Under the pieces are notes generated by a model, which was given only the letters and a program-made list of their open reading frames with translations, searched no databases and was not told where the DNA came from. From Candidatus Eremiobacteraceae bacterium (GTDB lineage Bacteria > Vulcanimicrobiota > Vulcanimicrobiia > Eremiobacterales > Eremiobacteraceae), in assembly GCA_036511855.1 (NCBI GenBank), contig DATCBN010000098.1, positions 16,889-80,888 of the forward strand: a stretch of DNA of 64,000 nucleotides, read 5' to 3'. The translations under genes and the position numbers were made by a program. This document shows positions 33,708 through 42,726 of the stretch, in pieces. The first letter of the stretch is position 1; each line of letters opens with the position of its first letter.

Positions 33708-35438
33708 ATTTGATGACTTCGAGCGCTTGGCTTTCACGAACTTCAGCACGTCGGAAAGCCGCCGCGTGTTGAGCACGTCGGCGCGGGTCAGGCCGGCTTT
33801 GCGGGCGGTGCCGACGCCGAAGTGCATATGATCGAGCATCTCGACGCTATGCGCGTCGGTGTCGATCGATATCGTGCAGCCCATCTCTTTCGCACGGCGC
33901 GCCATCGCAGCGTTGAGGTCGAGCCGTTTCGGATTGGCGTTGATCTCCATCGCGGTGCCGCTTTGAGCGGCGGCGCGGAACACCGCTTCTTGATCGAATT
34001 CGTATCCGGCGCGCTTTTCGATGAGGGCGCCGGTCGGATGCCCGATGATATTGACGAACGGATTGCGGATGGCGCGGATCAGGCGCTCCGTCTGCTCCGC
34101 TTTGGAACGCGTGAACGCGGAGTGGATCGAGGCGACGACGATGTCGAGTTCCGCAAGGATCTCGTCGGGCCAATCCAGCGATCCGTCTGCGCGGATATCG
34201 ACCTCGGACGAGCAGAGCAGGCGGACGCCGAATTGGTCGCGGGCTTTCTTTATCTCGGCGATCTGCGCGTGAAGACGCTCGGCATTGAGGCCGTTCGCCA
34301 CTGCACGCCCCGGCGAATGATCGGAGATCGATAGATATTCTCGTTTGCGTTCGGCGGCCGCGCGCGCCATCTGCTCGATGCTGCGCGTTCCGTCGCTCCA
34401 TGTGGTGTGATCGTGCAGATCGCCGCGGATGTCGTCGAGCGTGACGAGCTGCGGCAATGAATGTTTCTTCGCGAGGTCGATCTCGTCCAATCCCACGCGC
34501 AGCTCGGGCGGGATGTATTGGAGATCCAGCGCCGCGTAGACGTCCTCTTCGCTCTGCATCGTCCGGATTTTACCGGTGGCGATCTCTTCGACGCCGTATT
34601 CGCTCACTTTGAGGCCGCGCGCCTTAGCAAGCTCGCGCAACTGGACGTTGTGCTCTTTGTTGCCGGTGAAATGTTGAAGCAAATTGCCGAAGCACTCGTG
34701 CGCCACCACCCGGCAGTCGATCGAGATACCGGGGGCGGCCCACACCGTCGCTTTCGTGTCGCCGAGACCTGCGACGCGCTCCACCATCGGCAGGGCGGCA
34801 AAGAACGCCAGCGCCTCGCTGGGAGTCGAACTCGTGCAGATGATGTCGAGATCGCCGACCGTAGGTTCCATGCGCCGCAACGAACCGGCAGCGGTGACGT
34901 TCTTCGCTAACCCGCTTTCGGCGAGCGCCGCCACCACCGACTGCGCGATGGGCCACGCGTCGCCCAGGCGCATGCGTTTTGTCCTTTGCGCCAGTTGGGC
35001 CAGCGCCGTGCGCAGATTCTCGATGCCTTTGGCGCCGAGCCGCGGCAGATTTGCGATCGACCCGTCGTCGACCACTTTGCGCAAGCCGGCGACGCTCACG
35101 ACGCCAAGGTCTTTGTAGAGGGCGACTGCGGTCTTCGTCCCGACGCCGGGCACCGTCAGCAGCTCGAGCACGGTCGGCGGATACTTGCCGCGCAGCTCAT
35201 CGAGATACGGGCATGTGCCGGTACGGTCGATCTCGTCGATCTTTATCGCGATGGCTTTTCCGACGCCGGGAAGATCCTGGAGCGTGTGCGCCTCGATCAT
35301 GGAACGCGCCGTCGATTCGGCATCTTCGAGGCTTCGTTTCGCCCGTTCGTACGCCCGGATCTTGAAGAAAGGCTCGCCGTCGAACTCCATTAGCGCGGCT
35401 ATCTCACCCAAACGGGCGGCGATGTCGACGTTGTTCAT
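33702..35438 (-). CDS. polX: DNA polymerase/3'-5' exonuclease PolX
   Basis: Family X polymerase of 578 residues for gap-filling repair. An N-terminal helical lyase-like domain is followed by helix-hairpin-helix motifs (LPGVGKAIAIKIDEI, VPGVGTKTA) and the nucleotidyltransferase palm with GSLRRMEPTVGDLDII carrying the catalytic Asp pair. A C-terminal PHP exonuclease domain (DLHDHTTWSDGT to SIDTDAHSVEMLDHM) completes it. ATG 35438 begins the family N-terminus; earlier codons overlap the divergent gene. The 59-bp divergent region must hold both promoters. The stop lies inside an arm of repeat copy 3. Confidence 0.94.
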   Translation of the reverse strand: MNNVDIAARLGEIAALMEFDGEPFFKIRAYERAKRSLEDAESTARSMIEAHTLQDLPGVGKAIAIKIDEIDRTGTCPYLDELRGKYPPTVLELLTVPGVGTKTAVALYKDLGVVSVAGLRKVVDDGSIANLPRLGAKGIENLRTALAQLAQRTKRMRLGDAWPIAQSVVAALAESGLAKNVTAAGSLRRMEPTVGDLDIICTSSTPSEALAFFAALPMVERVAGLGDTKATVWAAPGISIDCRVVAHECFGNLLQHFTGNKEHNVQLRELAKARGLKVSEYGVEEIATGKIRTMQSEEDVYAALDLQYIPPELRVGLDEIDLAKKHSLPQLVTLDDIRGDLHDHTTWSDGTRSIEQMARAAAERKREYLSISDHSPGRAVANGLNAERLHAQIAEIKKARDQFGVRLLCSSEVDIRADGSLDWPDEILAELDIVVASIHSAFTRSKAEQTERLIRAIRNPFVNIIGHPTGALIEKRAGYEFDQEAVFRAAAQSGTAMEINANPKRLDLNAAMARRAKEMGCTISIDTDAHSVEMLDHMHFGVGTARKAGLTRADVLNTRRLSDVLKFVKAKRSKSSNL

Positions 35439-35497
35439 TGGAGGGGCGTTCGCGCCGCACAGGCCGCCGCCCCGCGTCGCAAGAATTGGCGGCCACC

Positions 35498-36607
35498 ATG
35501 ACCCCGGCACCGGCCCGACGACGCCTCGATCCCGCCATCTTCAACTTGCCGGTCCAGAAGATGCGCGCGGGATATTATTCCGACGCCTACTTCAACCGGG
35601 TCAAGGAGATCCTCGAGCGCGACGGCCGAAATCCGCGCGTGCTGATGCAGGTCTTCAACAAGAAGGATGCTGTGCTGTGCGGCATCGACGAAGCGATCGC
35701 GATCCTCAAGTTGTGCAGCGGCCGGTCCGTCGCCGGCGGCCCGTGGCAAGAGGGCTGGAGCGCGCTCGACGTGCGCGCGCTGTATGACGGCGATCGGGTC
35801 GGACCGTACGAGACCGTGATGACGATCGAGGGCGACTACTCGTTGTTCACGCATCTCGAAACCGACTACTTGGGCGTGCTCGCTCGCCGGACGAGGGTGG
35901 CGACGAATACGAGCGCGGTCGTCGCGGCGGCGAGCGGCAAGAATGTCCTGTTCTTTCCGGCACGTTTCGACCATCATCTCGTTCAGACGGGCGACGGCTA
36001 CGCGGCATATATCAGCGGCGCGCTCGGCGTGAGCACCGACGCGCAAGCGGAGTGGTGGGGCAGCCGCGGGTTCGGCACCGTGCCGCACGGTTTGATCGCG
36101 GCATACGGCGGCGACACGGTATTGGCGGTGAAGAAGTTCGCTCAGTATGCGGAATCGTCGGTGAATGTCATCGCGCTGGTCGATTTTGACAACGACTGCG
36201 TGAACACCGCAAAGGCGTGCGCGGCGGCGTTGGGTCCGAGGCTATGGGGCGTGCGGTTGGACACGTCGGCCACGCTCGTCGACAAGAGCCTGTTCGATCA
36301 GATGGGCACTTTCGATCCCACCGGCGTCAACGCGCAACTCGTCCTCAACGTGCGCCGCGGTTTGGACGACGCGGGATTCGACCGGGTGAAGATCATCGTA
36401 TCCGGCGGATTCAACGTCGAAAAGATCCGCGCGTTCGAATCGGCGAGCATCCCAGTGGACGCCTATGCCGTCGGCTCCGTGCTGTTCGAAGGCAAATTCG
36501 ATTTCACCGCCGATATCGCGCTCGCCGAAAAAGACGGCACCATGGTGAGCTGCCACAAAGCCGGAAGACCGTACCGGCCAAACGCGCGGCTGGAAAAAGT
36601 GATCTGA
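35498..36607 (+). CDS. Nicotinate phosphoribosyltransferase family protein
   Basis: NAD-salvage type phosphoribosyltransferase of 369 residues, the compact form also found in archaea. The substrate loop region GYYSDAYFNR near the N-terminus matches the NAPRTase TDxY-like start. VDFDNDCV, WGVRLDTSATLVDKS and VKIIVSGGFNVEKIRAFE correspond to the alpha/beta barrel, and VDAYAVGSVLF to the phosphate site. Nicotinate is the most likely substrate, but quinolinate or nicotinamide enzymes share the fold. The frame also starts at 35438; ATG 35498 fits the family better. Confidence 0.85.
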   Translation: MTPAPARRRLDPAIFNLPVQKMRAGYYSDAYFNRVKEILERDGRNPRVLMQVFNKKDAVLCGIDEAIAILKLCSGRSVAGGPWQEGWSALDVRALYDGDRVGPYETVMTIEGDYSLFTHLETDYLGVLARRTRVATNTSAVVAAASGKNVLFFPARFDHHLVQTGDGYAAYISGALGVSTDAQAEWWGSRGFGTVPHGLIAAYGGDTVLAVKKFAQYAESSVNVIALVDFDNDCVNTAKACAAALGPRLWGVRLDTSATLVDKSLFDQMGTFDPTGVNAQLVLNVRRGLDDAGFDRVKIIVSGGFNVEKIRAFESASIPVDAYAVGSVLFEGKFDFTADIALAEKDGTMVSCHKAGRPYRPNARLEKVI

Positions 36608-36626
36608 CACTCCGGCACGCGCGTCG

Positions 36627-37262
36627 TCAAGGCAGCGCCGCGTTCTCGCCGGCGAACAAACCGTCCTCGTTCGGCAGCCACGCCCAAACAAGCAGCGCGC
36701 GTGATGCCGGATGGACGAATGCGAAAAGAAGCGTTCCGTCGGCAGGCATCAGCCCGCGGCGGATAAGCTCCGCCGCGGTGGGTTGCGCATCGTCATCCCA
36801 TTGCGCCTGCGCGTAGTATGCCTTGGCTCCGACCGTGATGTTGTAGTGCAAGTGGCGTGGGATGTCATACCACGCGCCCGGCGGCACGCTGGAAAAATCC
36901 GTGCCGAACGCCACACCTTTCGAGAACTGATAACCGCACGCCACCAGTTGGCCGGCGTCGTTGAAGTACAATACCGTCGGATGCGCGAGATCCGGCGGAT
37001 TGAAGTCGTCGTGGTTTGTGAATACGGTGCCGATGCCGGCGACAGGATCGGTGGACTGGACGTAGCCGTCCGCGCGCGCCCAGACCGACAAACGATACGG
37101 TTCAGTCGCGACGCGCACGGCGCGGGCGAACGCAGTGTCGTAGCCGTCGTCGGCGTGCGCAGGTAATATCGTGGCGATAGACGCGAGCAGCGCTGCGATG
37201 AGCGCGATTGGCATGGCCGACGTGCGCACCACGGTGCGATTCGACCGCCATCGATCGGGCAT
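36627..37262 (-). CDS. Secreted protein of unknown function
   Basis: A 211-residue exported protein. The signal peptide has a basic N-terminus and a hydrophobic stretch at about residues 17-33, ending in PAHADD. The mature part contains aromatic-rich beta-like sequence (HPTVLYFNDAGQLVACGYQF, WYDIPRHLHYNI). Family not recognised. ATG 37262 is the first start; ATG 37214 would also give a functional signal peptide. It converges on the pncB-like gene with 19 bp between stops, and is divergent from the gene at 37336. Confidence 0.7.
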   Translation of the reverse strand: MPDRWRSNRTVVRTSAMPIALIAALLASIATILPAHADDGYDTAFARAVRVATEPYRLSVWARADGYVQSTDPVAGIGTVFTNHDDFNPPDLAHPTVLYFNDAGQLVACGYQFSKGVAFGTDFSSVPPGAWYDIPRHLHYNITVGAKAYYAQAQWDDDAQPTAAELIRRGLMPADGTLLFAFVHPASRALLVWAWLPNEDGLFAGENAALP

Positions 37263-37335
37263 GGCGAGGGTTTAGGCTCGCTTCAGGTCAAACCTGCTAT
37301 GCGAGATATCAGCGCGGCACCACCGGAGAAACAGC

Positions 37336-38280
37336 ATGAAAAGAATTGTCGCGCCGGCGATCGCGGCGTGCGTGGCACTTGTCGCAGCGTCCGCAGCATT
37401 CGATAGCGGTCGCATCCTCGCAGCATCGCGGTCGATCGCGCCGGGCGACACGCTGGTGTACGATGTCACCGTCGACGTGCAGATGTACGCGCTCGGACCG
37501 AATTCTCGGACATCCATGACGAGCGTCACGAGCGGCGCCGGCACGGAGACGCTCGCCGTCGATCGTGTTTTGTCGGACGGCACCGCCTACGCGGGCCTGA
37601 CCTTGACGTATCGCGGCTCCACCGACGGCCGGCCGATAAAGTTCAACCGGTCGTGGCGCGCACAGCTCGCGCCCGATGGCGAGATCCTCTCAGTCGGCGC
37701 TCGGCCGGCGCTCAGTGACAACCTCGACCAAGCGCTTTCGTACATCAACGCGTTGGCCAAGGGACTTGGCTCGCGAGCGCTCGCATCCGGCTCGACGTGG
37801 ACCTCGAAAGAACCGCTCGGATCTTCGTCGGGCTCGATGTTCGTCACGAGCAGAGTCATCGGAGTGCAGCCGTATCACGGATTTCGCACGTTCGTCATCG
37901 AGCAGAACGGCGCTGGCTCATTCACCCAGTCGGTCGAGGGTTCTCCCGGTGTCGGAAGCGTCGCGATGGGTGGAACGGTGTACTACGACAAAGCCGACCA
38001 AGTGTTGATCGGCGGCGCGGCTCGAGGGCAAACGGAAATGGCGCTGACCCACGCCAACATCGCCCATATCAGTGCGACAACGATGGTCAACGTGCAGATG
38101 CGCTCGTGGAACCATGCGCGGGCTGCGTCGCCGGCAGCCGCGTCGCCCACGCTGAGCGCGGCGGCGTCACCGGAACCGAGCGGATCCGCAACCGGCGATG
38201 TTTCGCCGGCGCCGGCACCCGCGTACACTCCCGCGACCGCTACGACTACCACGCCGAGTCCCATCTCGACGGGAAATTGA
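37336..38280 (+). CDS. Secreted protein with Pro/Ala/Thr-rich tail (pair member 1)
   Basis: A 314-residue exported protein. A signal peptide (about 1-30) precedes a beta-rich region starting GDTLVYDVTVDVQMYALG, with a second half (FTQSVEG, YYDKADQVLIGGAARGQTEM). The last 55 residues are an unstructured Ala/Ser/Pro/Thr tail, likely a surface or periplasmic spacer. Not recognised, but its plan (signal, beta domain describing a processed quantity, low-complexity tail) matches the next gene, three bp downstream, so the two are probably paralogues made together. Start ATG 37336. Confidence 0.7.
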   Translation: MKRIVAPAIAACVALVAASAAFDSGRILAASRSIAPGDTLVYDVTVDVQMYALGPNSRTSMTSVTSGAGTETLAVDRVLSDGTAYAGLTLTYRGSTDGRPIKFNRSWRAQLAPDGEILSVGARPALSDNLDQALSYINALAKGLGSRALASGSTWTSKEPLGSSSGSMFVTSRVIGVQPYHGFRTFVIEQNGAGSFTQSVEGSPGVGSVAMGGTVYYDKADQVLIGGAARGQTEMALTHANIAHISATTMVNVQMRSWNHARAASPAAASPTLSAAASPEPSGSATGDVSPAPAPAYTPATATTTTPSPISTGN

Positions 38281-38283
38281 GCG

Positions 38284-39354
38284 GTGCGTCCATCTGGTTT
38301 CGCGATCATCATCGCCGCTTTGGGTCTTGCGTGCGTGGCCGCGGCGGCGCCCACCGGGCCGATATTTTTTCCGGGGCGCGCGTATGGATTGGGTGAGCAC
38401 CAGACATACCTGATCGACCGCGACGCTCACCTGACGGTTCGGCTCGCGCGGCCGGACGGATCGACATTATCCAAGACCGTTACGGCCGTCGACGAGAGCA
38501 GCGTGGCGTTCACCGTCGAGGGATTCACCGACGCGGGAACGCCGGTGCTCGGCGTAGCGACCCTACGCAAGTCCGATCGCAGCGGTACGACATCCGGTCC
38601 GGCGGCGACGGCAAGTCCGGTCATCGAAAACGACGGCCGGGTGCAAAGCGAGAGCTTCGCGGACCTCGCGCCGACGGCCGCTCTCATGAACGGGTTCAAT
38701 GCGCAAGCACTCGACATCGGCATGACGTGGCACGGGCGAGGCGACCTTCCACTGCCGTTCGCAACGGCGGCGTTACGGCTCAACGGCCAGGTGAATTTCA
38801 GGTCGGGCGACGCGCAGATGACCCTCTTGCAGGCGCTTCTGACGGGCGACGCCGGCATATCGGGAAGGCCGGTCGTCGCTCCATTCGGCGCGATCCGGCT
38901 TTCCGGCGACGGCGCGTTGGCGGGCACCGCATTTTTTTCGCCGGAACGGCGGCTGCTGCTCGGCATGGACTTGACTATGGTCAGCAACGGCAACGTGACT
39001 GACGCGCATAACCGGCACGGCGCATACACTTTATTGTCGCACTGGTCGATCAAACTCGCGGGTTATGCGCCCGGCACGCTGCCGGGTCCCGGTATTTCGC
39101 CGGGCATCGGCATTCCGGTCACGCAAATGGGCGGGGCGGCACCGGCCGCGACCAACGTGTACTCGCCAAGCTCGCCCGCCGACGTCTTCGAGCCCGCGTC
39201 GATCGATCCCGATGTCATCGACAGACTGAACGCGAGCGCACCGCCGACGGCGGCTCCATCGCCGGACGAATCCCTGCCGCCCGTGCCCATTTCAAATCCA
39301 AGCGACCAACCGGTGGCTTCGCCTCCGCCCGGCCCCACGCCGACGTCTTCGTGA
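38284..39354 (+). CDS. Secreted protein with Pro/Ser-rich tail (pair member 2)
   Basis: A 356-residue exported protein with signal peptide (about 1-22, ending AAAAPT), a beta-rich body and a long Pro/Ser/Ala tail from about residue 270. The order of elements resembles the preceding gene: GLGEHQTYLIDRDAHLTVRL corresponds to its opening strand pair and SPERRLLLGMDLTM to its YYDKADQVLIGG segment. GTG start, 3 bp after the previous stop. Function unknown. It converges with the M42 peptidase (5 bp between stops). Confidence 0.7.
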   Translation: MRPSGFAIIIAALGLACVAAAAPTGPIFFPGRAYGLGEHQTYLIDRDAHLTVRLARPDGSTLSKTVTAVDESSVAFTVEGFTDAGTPVLGVATLRKSDRSGTTSGPAATASPVIENDGRVQSESFADLAPTAALMNGFNAQALDIGMTWHGRGDLPLPFATAALRLNGQVNFRSGDAQMTLLQALLTGDAGISGRPVVAPFGAIRLSGDGALAGTAFFSPERRLLLGMDLTMVSNGNVTDAHNRHGAYTLLSHWSIKLAGYAPGTLPGPGISPGIGIPVTQMGGAAPAATNVYSPSSPADVFEPASIDPDVIDRLNASAPPTAAPSPDESLPPVPISNPSDQPVASPPPGPTPTSS

Positions 39355-39359
39355 CGCCG

Positions 39360-40475
39360 CTACTCTTTGACCGTGCGCCACCCGCCGTCGCCGATCAGAC
39401 CGTTGACGATCTGGATCATCGAGTCGAGATCCCGCATGTCGATCACTTCCATCGAGTGTGAGTAGCGGATCGGTATTCCAAACGGAATGACGAGCGTCGA
39501 CTCGCTCCAGAAGTTCTCGCCGTCATTGCCGCCGCCGGTCGCGCCGATCTGGAGCGCGATGCCCTTGGCCTTCGCCCAGGCGAGGATGCGGCGGTTCCAA
39601 TCCACGGGGCTAATGTTGGAATTGTCCAAAGCGCGCATGACGGTGCCGTGCCCTATCGGCGCGTAGGCTTCTTGAGACGTTTCGAGCGGCGTGTCCGACG
39701 TCACGAACATGTCCACGGGAAAGACGAAGTCCGGCCGGTACGATTTCGCGACCGCCGCTGCGCCGCGTGTGCCGAGCTCTTCTTGGACCGACCAGACGAA
39801 GGTCACAGTGCCGGTGAGCTTTGCCGGATCGAGCGCGCGCACCGCCTGCACGAGGGTGGTGCAGCCGAACCGGTCGTCCATCGAGCGCGCTGCGTAACGG
39901 TCGCCGGCGAGCTTGGTGAGATCTTTGCGGATCGTGATCGTATCGAGGATCTTGATGCCGAGCGAATCGACGTCCGCGCGCGAACTCGCGCCGACATCCA
40001 CGAAGATCGAAGAATTGGTCACCGGGGGCGCCTCGCCCGCGGTGAGGTGAATAGATTTTGTCGCGACCACTCCTGGGACGTCGCCCTTGTCGGTGTGGAT
40101 CAGCACGAGGCGGCCCTCGAACGTGCCGGGCCAAAAACCGCCGGCCGGTTCGACGCGAAGATAACCGTCTGGAGTGATGCCGGTGACGTAGTAGCCGATC
40201 TCATCCATGTGCGCGATGAACAGCAATGACGGCGAGCCGTGCCCGACGTCGAGCACGAGGTTGCCCATGGCATCGGTCTTCGGATGAGCCCAGCTGGGCA
40301 GCATGCTCTGGACTTCGCGGCGCACGGGCGCCTCGGAGCCGCTCACGCCGTAGGCGCTCACCAGGCGGCGCAACACATCGACCGTCGTGAGCGTATCGGC
40401 CCTGGCGGGTGCCACCCAAAGGAGGCACGCGACGGCGGCCAACGCGACGGAAAACGACGACGTGCGCTTCTTCAA
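39360..40475 (-). CDS. Exported M42-family metallopeptidase
   Basis: Aminopeptidase/endoglucanase-like peptidase of 371 residues. Metal-ligand motifs are LLFIAHMDEIGYYV (His-x-Asp), SMDDRFGC (bridging Asp), the catalytic Glu pair VQEELGTRGA, the Asp of VTSDTP and a C-terminal His in RYSHSMEV. Most M42 enzymes are cytosolic; this one has a clear signal peptide (residues 1-26, ending ARAD), so it acts in the periplasm or outside. TTG 40475 with AAAGGG upstream is the only start giving the signal peptide. Diverges from the polymerase gene. Confidence 0.9.
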   Translation of the reverse strand: MKKRTSSFSVALAAVACLLWVAPARADTLTTVDVLRRLVSAYGVSGSEAPVRREVQSMLPSWAHPKTDAMGNLVLDVGHGSPSLLFIAHMDEIGYYVTGITPDGYLRVEPAGGFWPGTFEGRLVLIHTDKGDVPGVVATKSIHLTAGEAPPVTNSSIFVDVGASSRADVDSLGIKILDTITIRKDLTKLAGDRYAARSMDDRFGCTTLVQAVRALDPAKLTGTVTFVWSVQEELGTRGAAAVAKSYRPDFVFPVDMFVTSDTPLETSQEAYAPIGHGTVMRALDNSNISPVDWNRRILAWAKAKGIALQIGATGGGNDGENFWSESTLVIPFGIPIRYSHSMEVIDMRDLDSMIQIVNGLIGDGGWRTVKE

Positions 40476-40583
40476 AGGACACCCTTTCGCAGAGCAGGAG
40501 AGAATGCCGAACGACTACGAGGTCGCAGATAATTAACGATTTTCAGAGAGGGACGGCGCAGCGATGCGCGGTAGGTCGCTGAC

Positions 40584-42713
40584 GTGAATCCATCCGACAC
40601 GCTCCTTGCGGGGCACGGCACGACGTCGGGTATCGTCGCGGTCGAACCCAATATGCAGACCGGTATCGCGAGGACGTACGTCCGGGCCGGCGATCGTATC
40701 GACACGGTCGATGCGCCGCTGCAAACGTGGCTGCTGGGGCGGCGACAGCTCAGCGGCTCGGTCGAGCTCAAAGGGCGCCATCCCATGCGGCATCTGCTCA
40801 CGTCCGGTGGCGCCGCGCGCATCGCAAGTCTCGCCAAGGAGATGGCCGCCGACCAGCGGCTTGTGTACGTCGATCCGATCACCTCGCATCTGGTCGGAAG
40901 CGGCGAGACGTATTTCAAAGGTCTGCAGTTCTCCGACCTCCGCCGCCTCCAATTCGACCTTGAAACCCTCGACGTCGTTCCTCATCGCGACGGCGCGGAG
41001 ATATGCCTCATCGGCGTTCGCGACACGACCGGCTTCGAACGTATTCTCGCGCTCGACGAATTCGCGAACGAAGGCGCGCTCATCGCAGAATTCGTCCGGA
41101 TCGTGCGCGAACGCGATCCGGATATCATCGAAGGTCACAACGTCTTCAACTTCGACTTGTGGTACTTGGAGGAGCGCGCCCGCCGCGCGGGCGTCGCGCT
41201 GATCATGGGACGCGACGGGCGGACGCCGATGTGGCGCGACGAGTCGATCCGCCGCTCCGGCATCAACGGCATGACCGTCAAGTACTACCGGATCGAAGGA
41301 CGCCAATTGGTCGACACTTTTTTCGGCGCGTTGCGCTGGGACGTCGGCCGCAGGCTTCCCAACTACAAATTGAAGACCATCGTGAGCCACCTCGGCATCG
41401 GAGACGTCGATCGCGCGCTCGTGGACGCATCGCAAATGCGGCAGCTTTGGGCCGATCCGGACGCGCGCGCGAAGCTCAAGGCGTATTGTTTGGACGATGC
41501 GCGCGACGCCGAACGGCTGTCGGACCTCGTCTCGCCGAACGAGTTCTACCAAGCGCAATTCGTCCCCGAGTCTTTTCAAGGCTTGGCATGCGTCGGCATG
41601 GGCAGCCGCATAGAGCGGCTGATGGTCCGCGCGTACTTGCATGCGGGTGTCGCCATTCCGCGCCCGCGTCCCATCGGTCCGACTGCGGGGGGCTACACCG
41701 TCGCATTTGAAACGGGCGTCTTCCGCGACGTGATCAAGTGCGACGTCGAGAGCCTCTATCCGTCGCTCATGATCTCGCGGCTCATCAAGCCGCAGGACGA
41801 CGACCTCGACGTCTTCATCCCGATGTTGACCATGCTGCGTGAGCGCCGCATCGATGCCAAGCGGTTAGCTGAAACTGCGCGCGCCGACGGCAACGCGCGC
41901 GAGCACCTCGCCGCCGACGGATTGCAAAGCGCGTTCAAGATACTCATCAATTCGTTCTACGGATTTCTCGGCACGAACGGATTGCATTTCAACGACGCGA
42001 CGGCGGCCGGCACCGTCACCGAAGCCGGCCGGGCGGTCCTCGAGCGGATCGTTGCGGAATTGCGTGCCCAGGACTGCCGGGTGATCGAAGCCGACACCGA
42101 CGGCGCGTATTTCGTCGCGCCGCGCGGAGCGGATCCCATCCTCATCATTCAGCGCGCGAACAATGCCATCGGCGAAGGCCTGCACTTGGTCTGCGAGGAG
42201 CGCTATCCGGCGATGCTTTCGGTGAAGGCGAAGAACTACGCGCTGCGCCGCGCGGACGGTGAGATCGTCATGCGGGGTTCCGCGCTCAAGTCCAATCGCG
42301 AGGAACCGTTCGGGTCGGCGCTCTTGCGCGCCATCGCCACGTCGCTCATCGACGGGCGCCCCGACGACGTCGCGCCGATCGTGCGCGATCTTGTGGAGCG
42401 CGTACGCGACGGGCAGCTGAAGCCGATCGAATTGGCGCGGCGCGAATCGGTCACGCAAAAAACCTTCAACGCCCCGGGGAACCGCCGCCTCGCGCAGGCG
42501 CTTTTCGACAAAGGCGTCGTGGTCGGTGACAAAGTGAACATCTACCGGCGGCAGGGCGGCGAGCTTGCGCTCATGGAGGAATACGCAGGCGATGAAGACC
42601 GCGGCCACTACCTCAAACGCATCGGCGATTTCGTGGCTCGCTTCGGCGACCTGATCTCCGCCGAAGCGCGGCGCATCGCGGTCGAAGACCCGGATCAACT
42701 CACACTGCTATGA
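40584..42713 (+). CDS. Family B DNA polymerase with 3'-5' exonuclease domain
   Basis: A 709-residue family B polymerase, unusual in bacteria outside gamma-proteobacterial Pol II. Exo I is FDLET, Exo II EGHNVFNFDLWY and Exo III YCLDDA. Polymerase motif A is KCDVESLYPSLM, motif B QSAFKILINSFYGFLG and motif C EADTDGAYF. The three catalytic Asp are kept; motif C has DTDG rather than DTDS. No thumb extension beyond motif C of typical size is missing by eye. GTG 40584 gives a plausible N-terminus. Likely repair or damage tolerance; PolX is 5 kb away. Confidence 0.92.
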   Translation: MNPSDTLLAGHGTTSGIVAVEPNMQTGIARTYVRAGDRIDTVDAPLQTWLLGRRQLSGSVELKGRHPMRHLLTSGGAARIASLAKEMAADQRLVYVDPITSHLVGSGETYFKGLQFSDLRRLQFDLETLDVVPHRDGAEICLIGVRDTTGFERILALDEFANEGALIAEFVRIVRERDPDIIEGHNVFNFDLWYLEERARRAGVALIMGRDGRTPMWRDESIRRSGINGMTVKYYRIEGRQLVDTFFGALRWDVGRRLPNYKLKTIVSHLGIGDVDRALVDASQMRQLWADPDARAKLKAYCLDDARDAERLSDLVSPNEFYQAQFVPESFQGLACVGMGSRIERLMVRAYLHAGVAIPRPRPIGPTAGGYTVAFETGVFRDVIKCDVESLYPSLMISRLIKPQDDDLDVFIPMLTMLRERRIDAKRLAETARADGNAREHLAADGLQSAFKILINSFYGFLGTNGLHFNDATAAGTVTEAGRAVLERIVAELRAQDCRVIEADTDGAYFVAPRGADPILIIQRANNAIGEGLHLVCEERYPAMLSVKAKNYALRRADGEIVMRGSALKSNREEPFGSALLRAIATSLIDGRPDDVAPIVRDLVERVRDGQLKPIELARRESVTQKTFNAPGNRRLAQALFDKGVVVGDKVNIYRRQGGELALMEEYAGDEDRGHYLKRIGDFVARFGDLISAEARRIAVEDPDQLTLL

Positions 42714-42726
42714 GAAATGCACTTAT

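Noticed and set aside
40533..41642. 369-codon frame opposite the family B polymerase
   Set aside because: It mirrors the polymerase codons, has no start signal or recognisable motif, and is Arg/His-rich as expected of antisense frames in GC-rich DNA.
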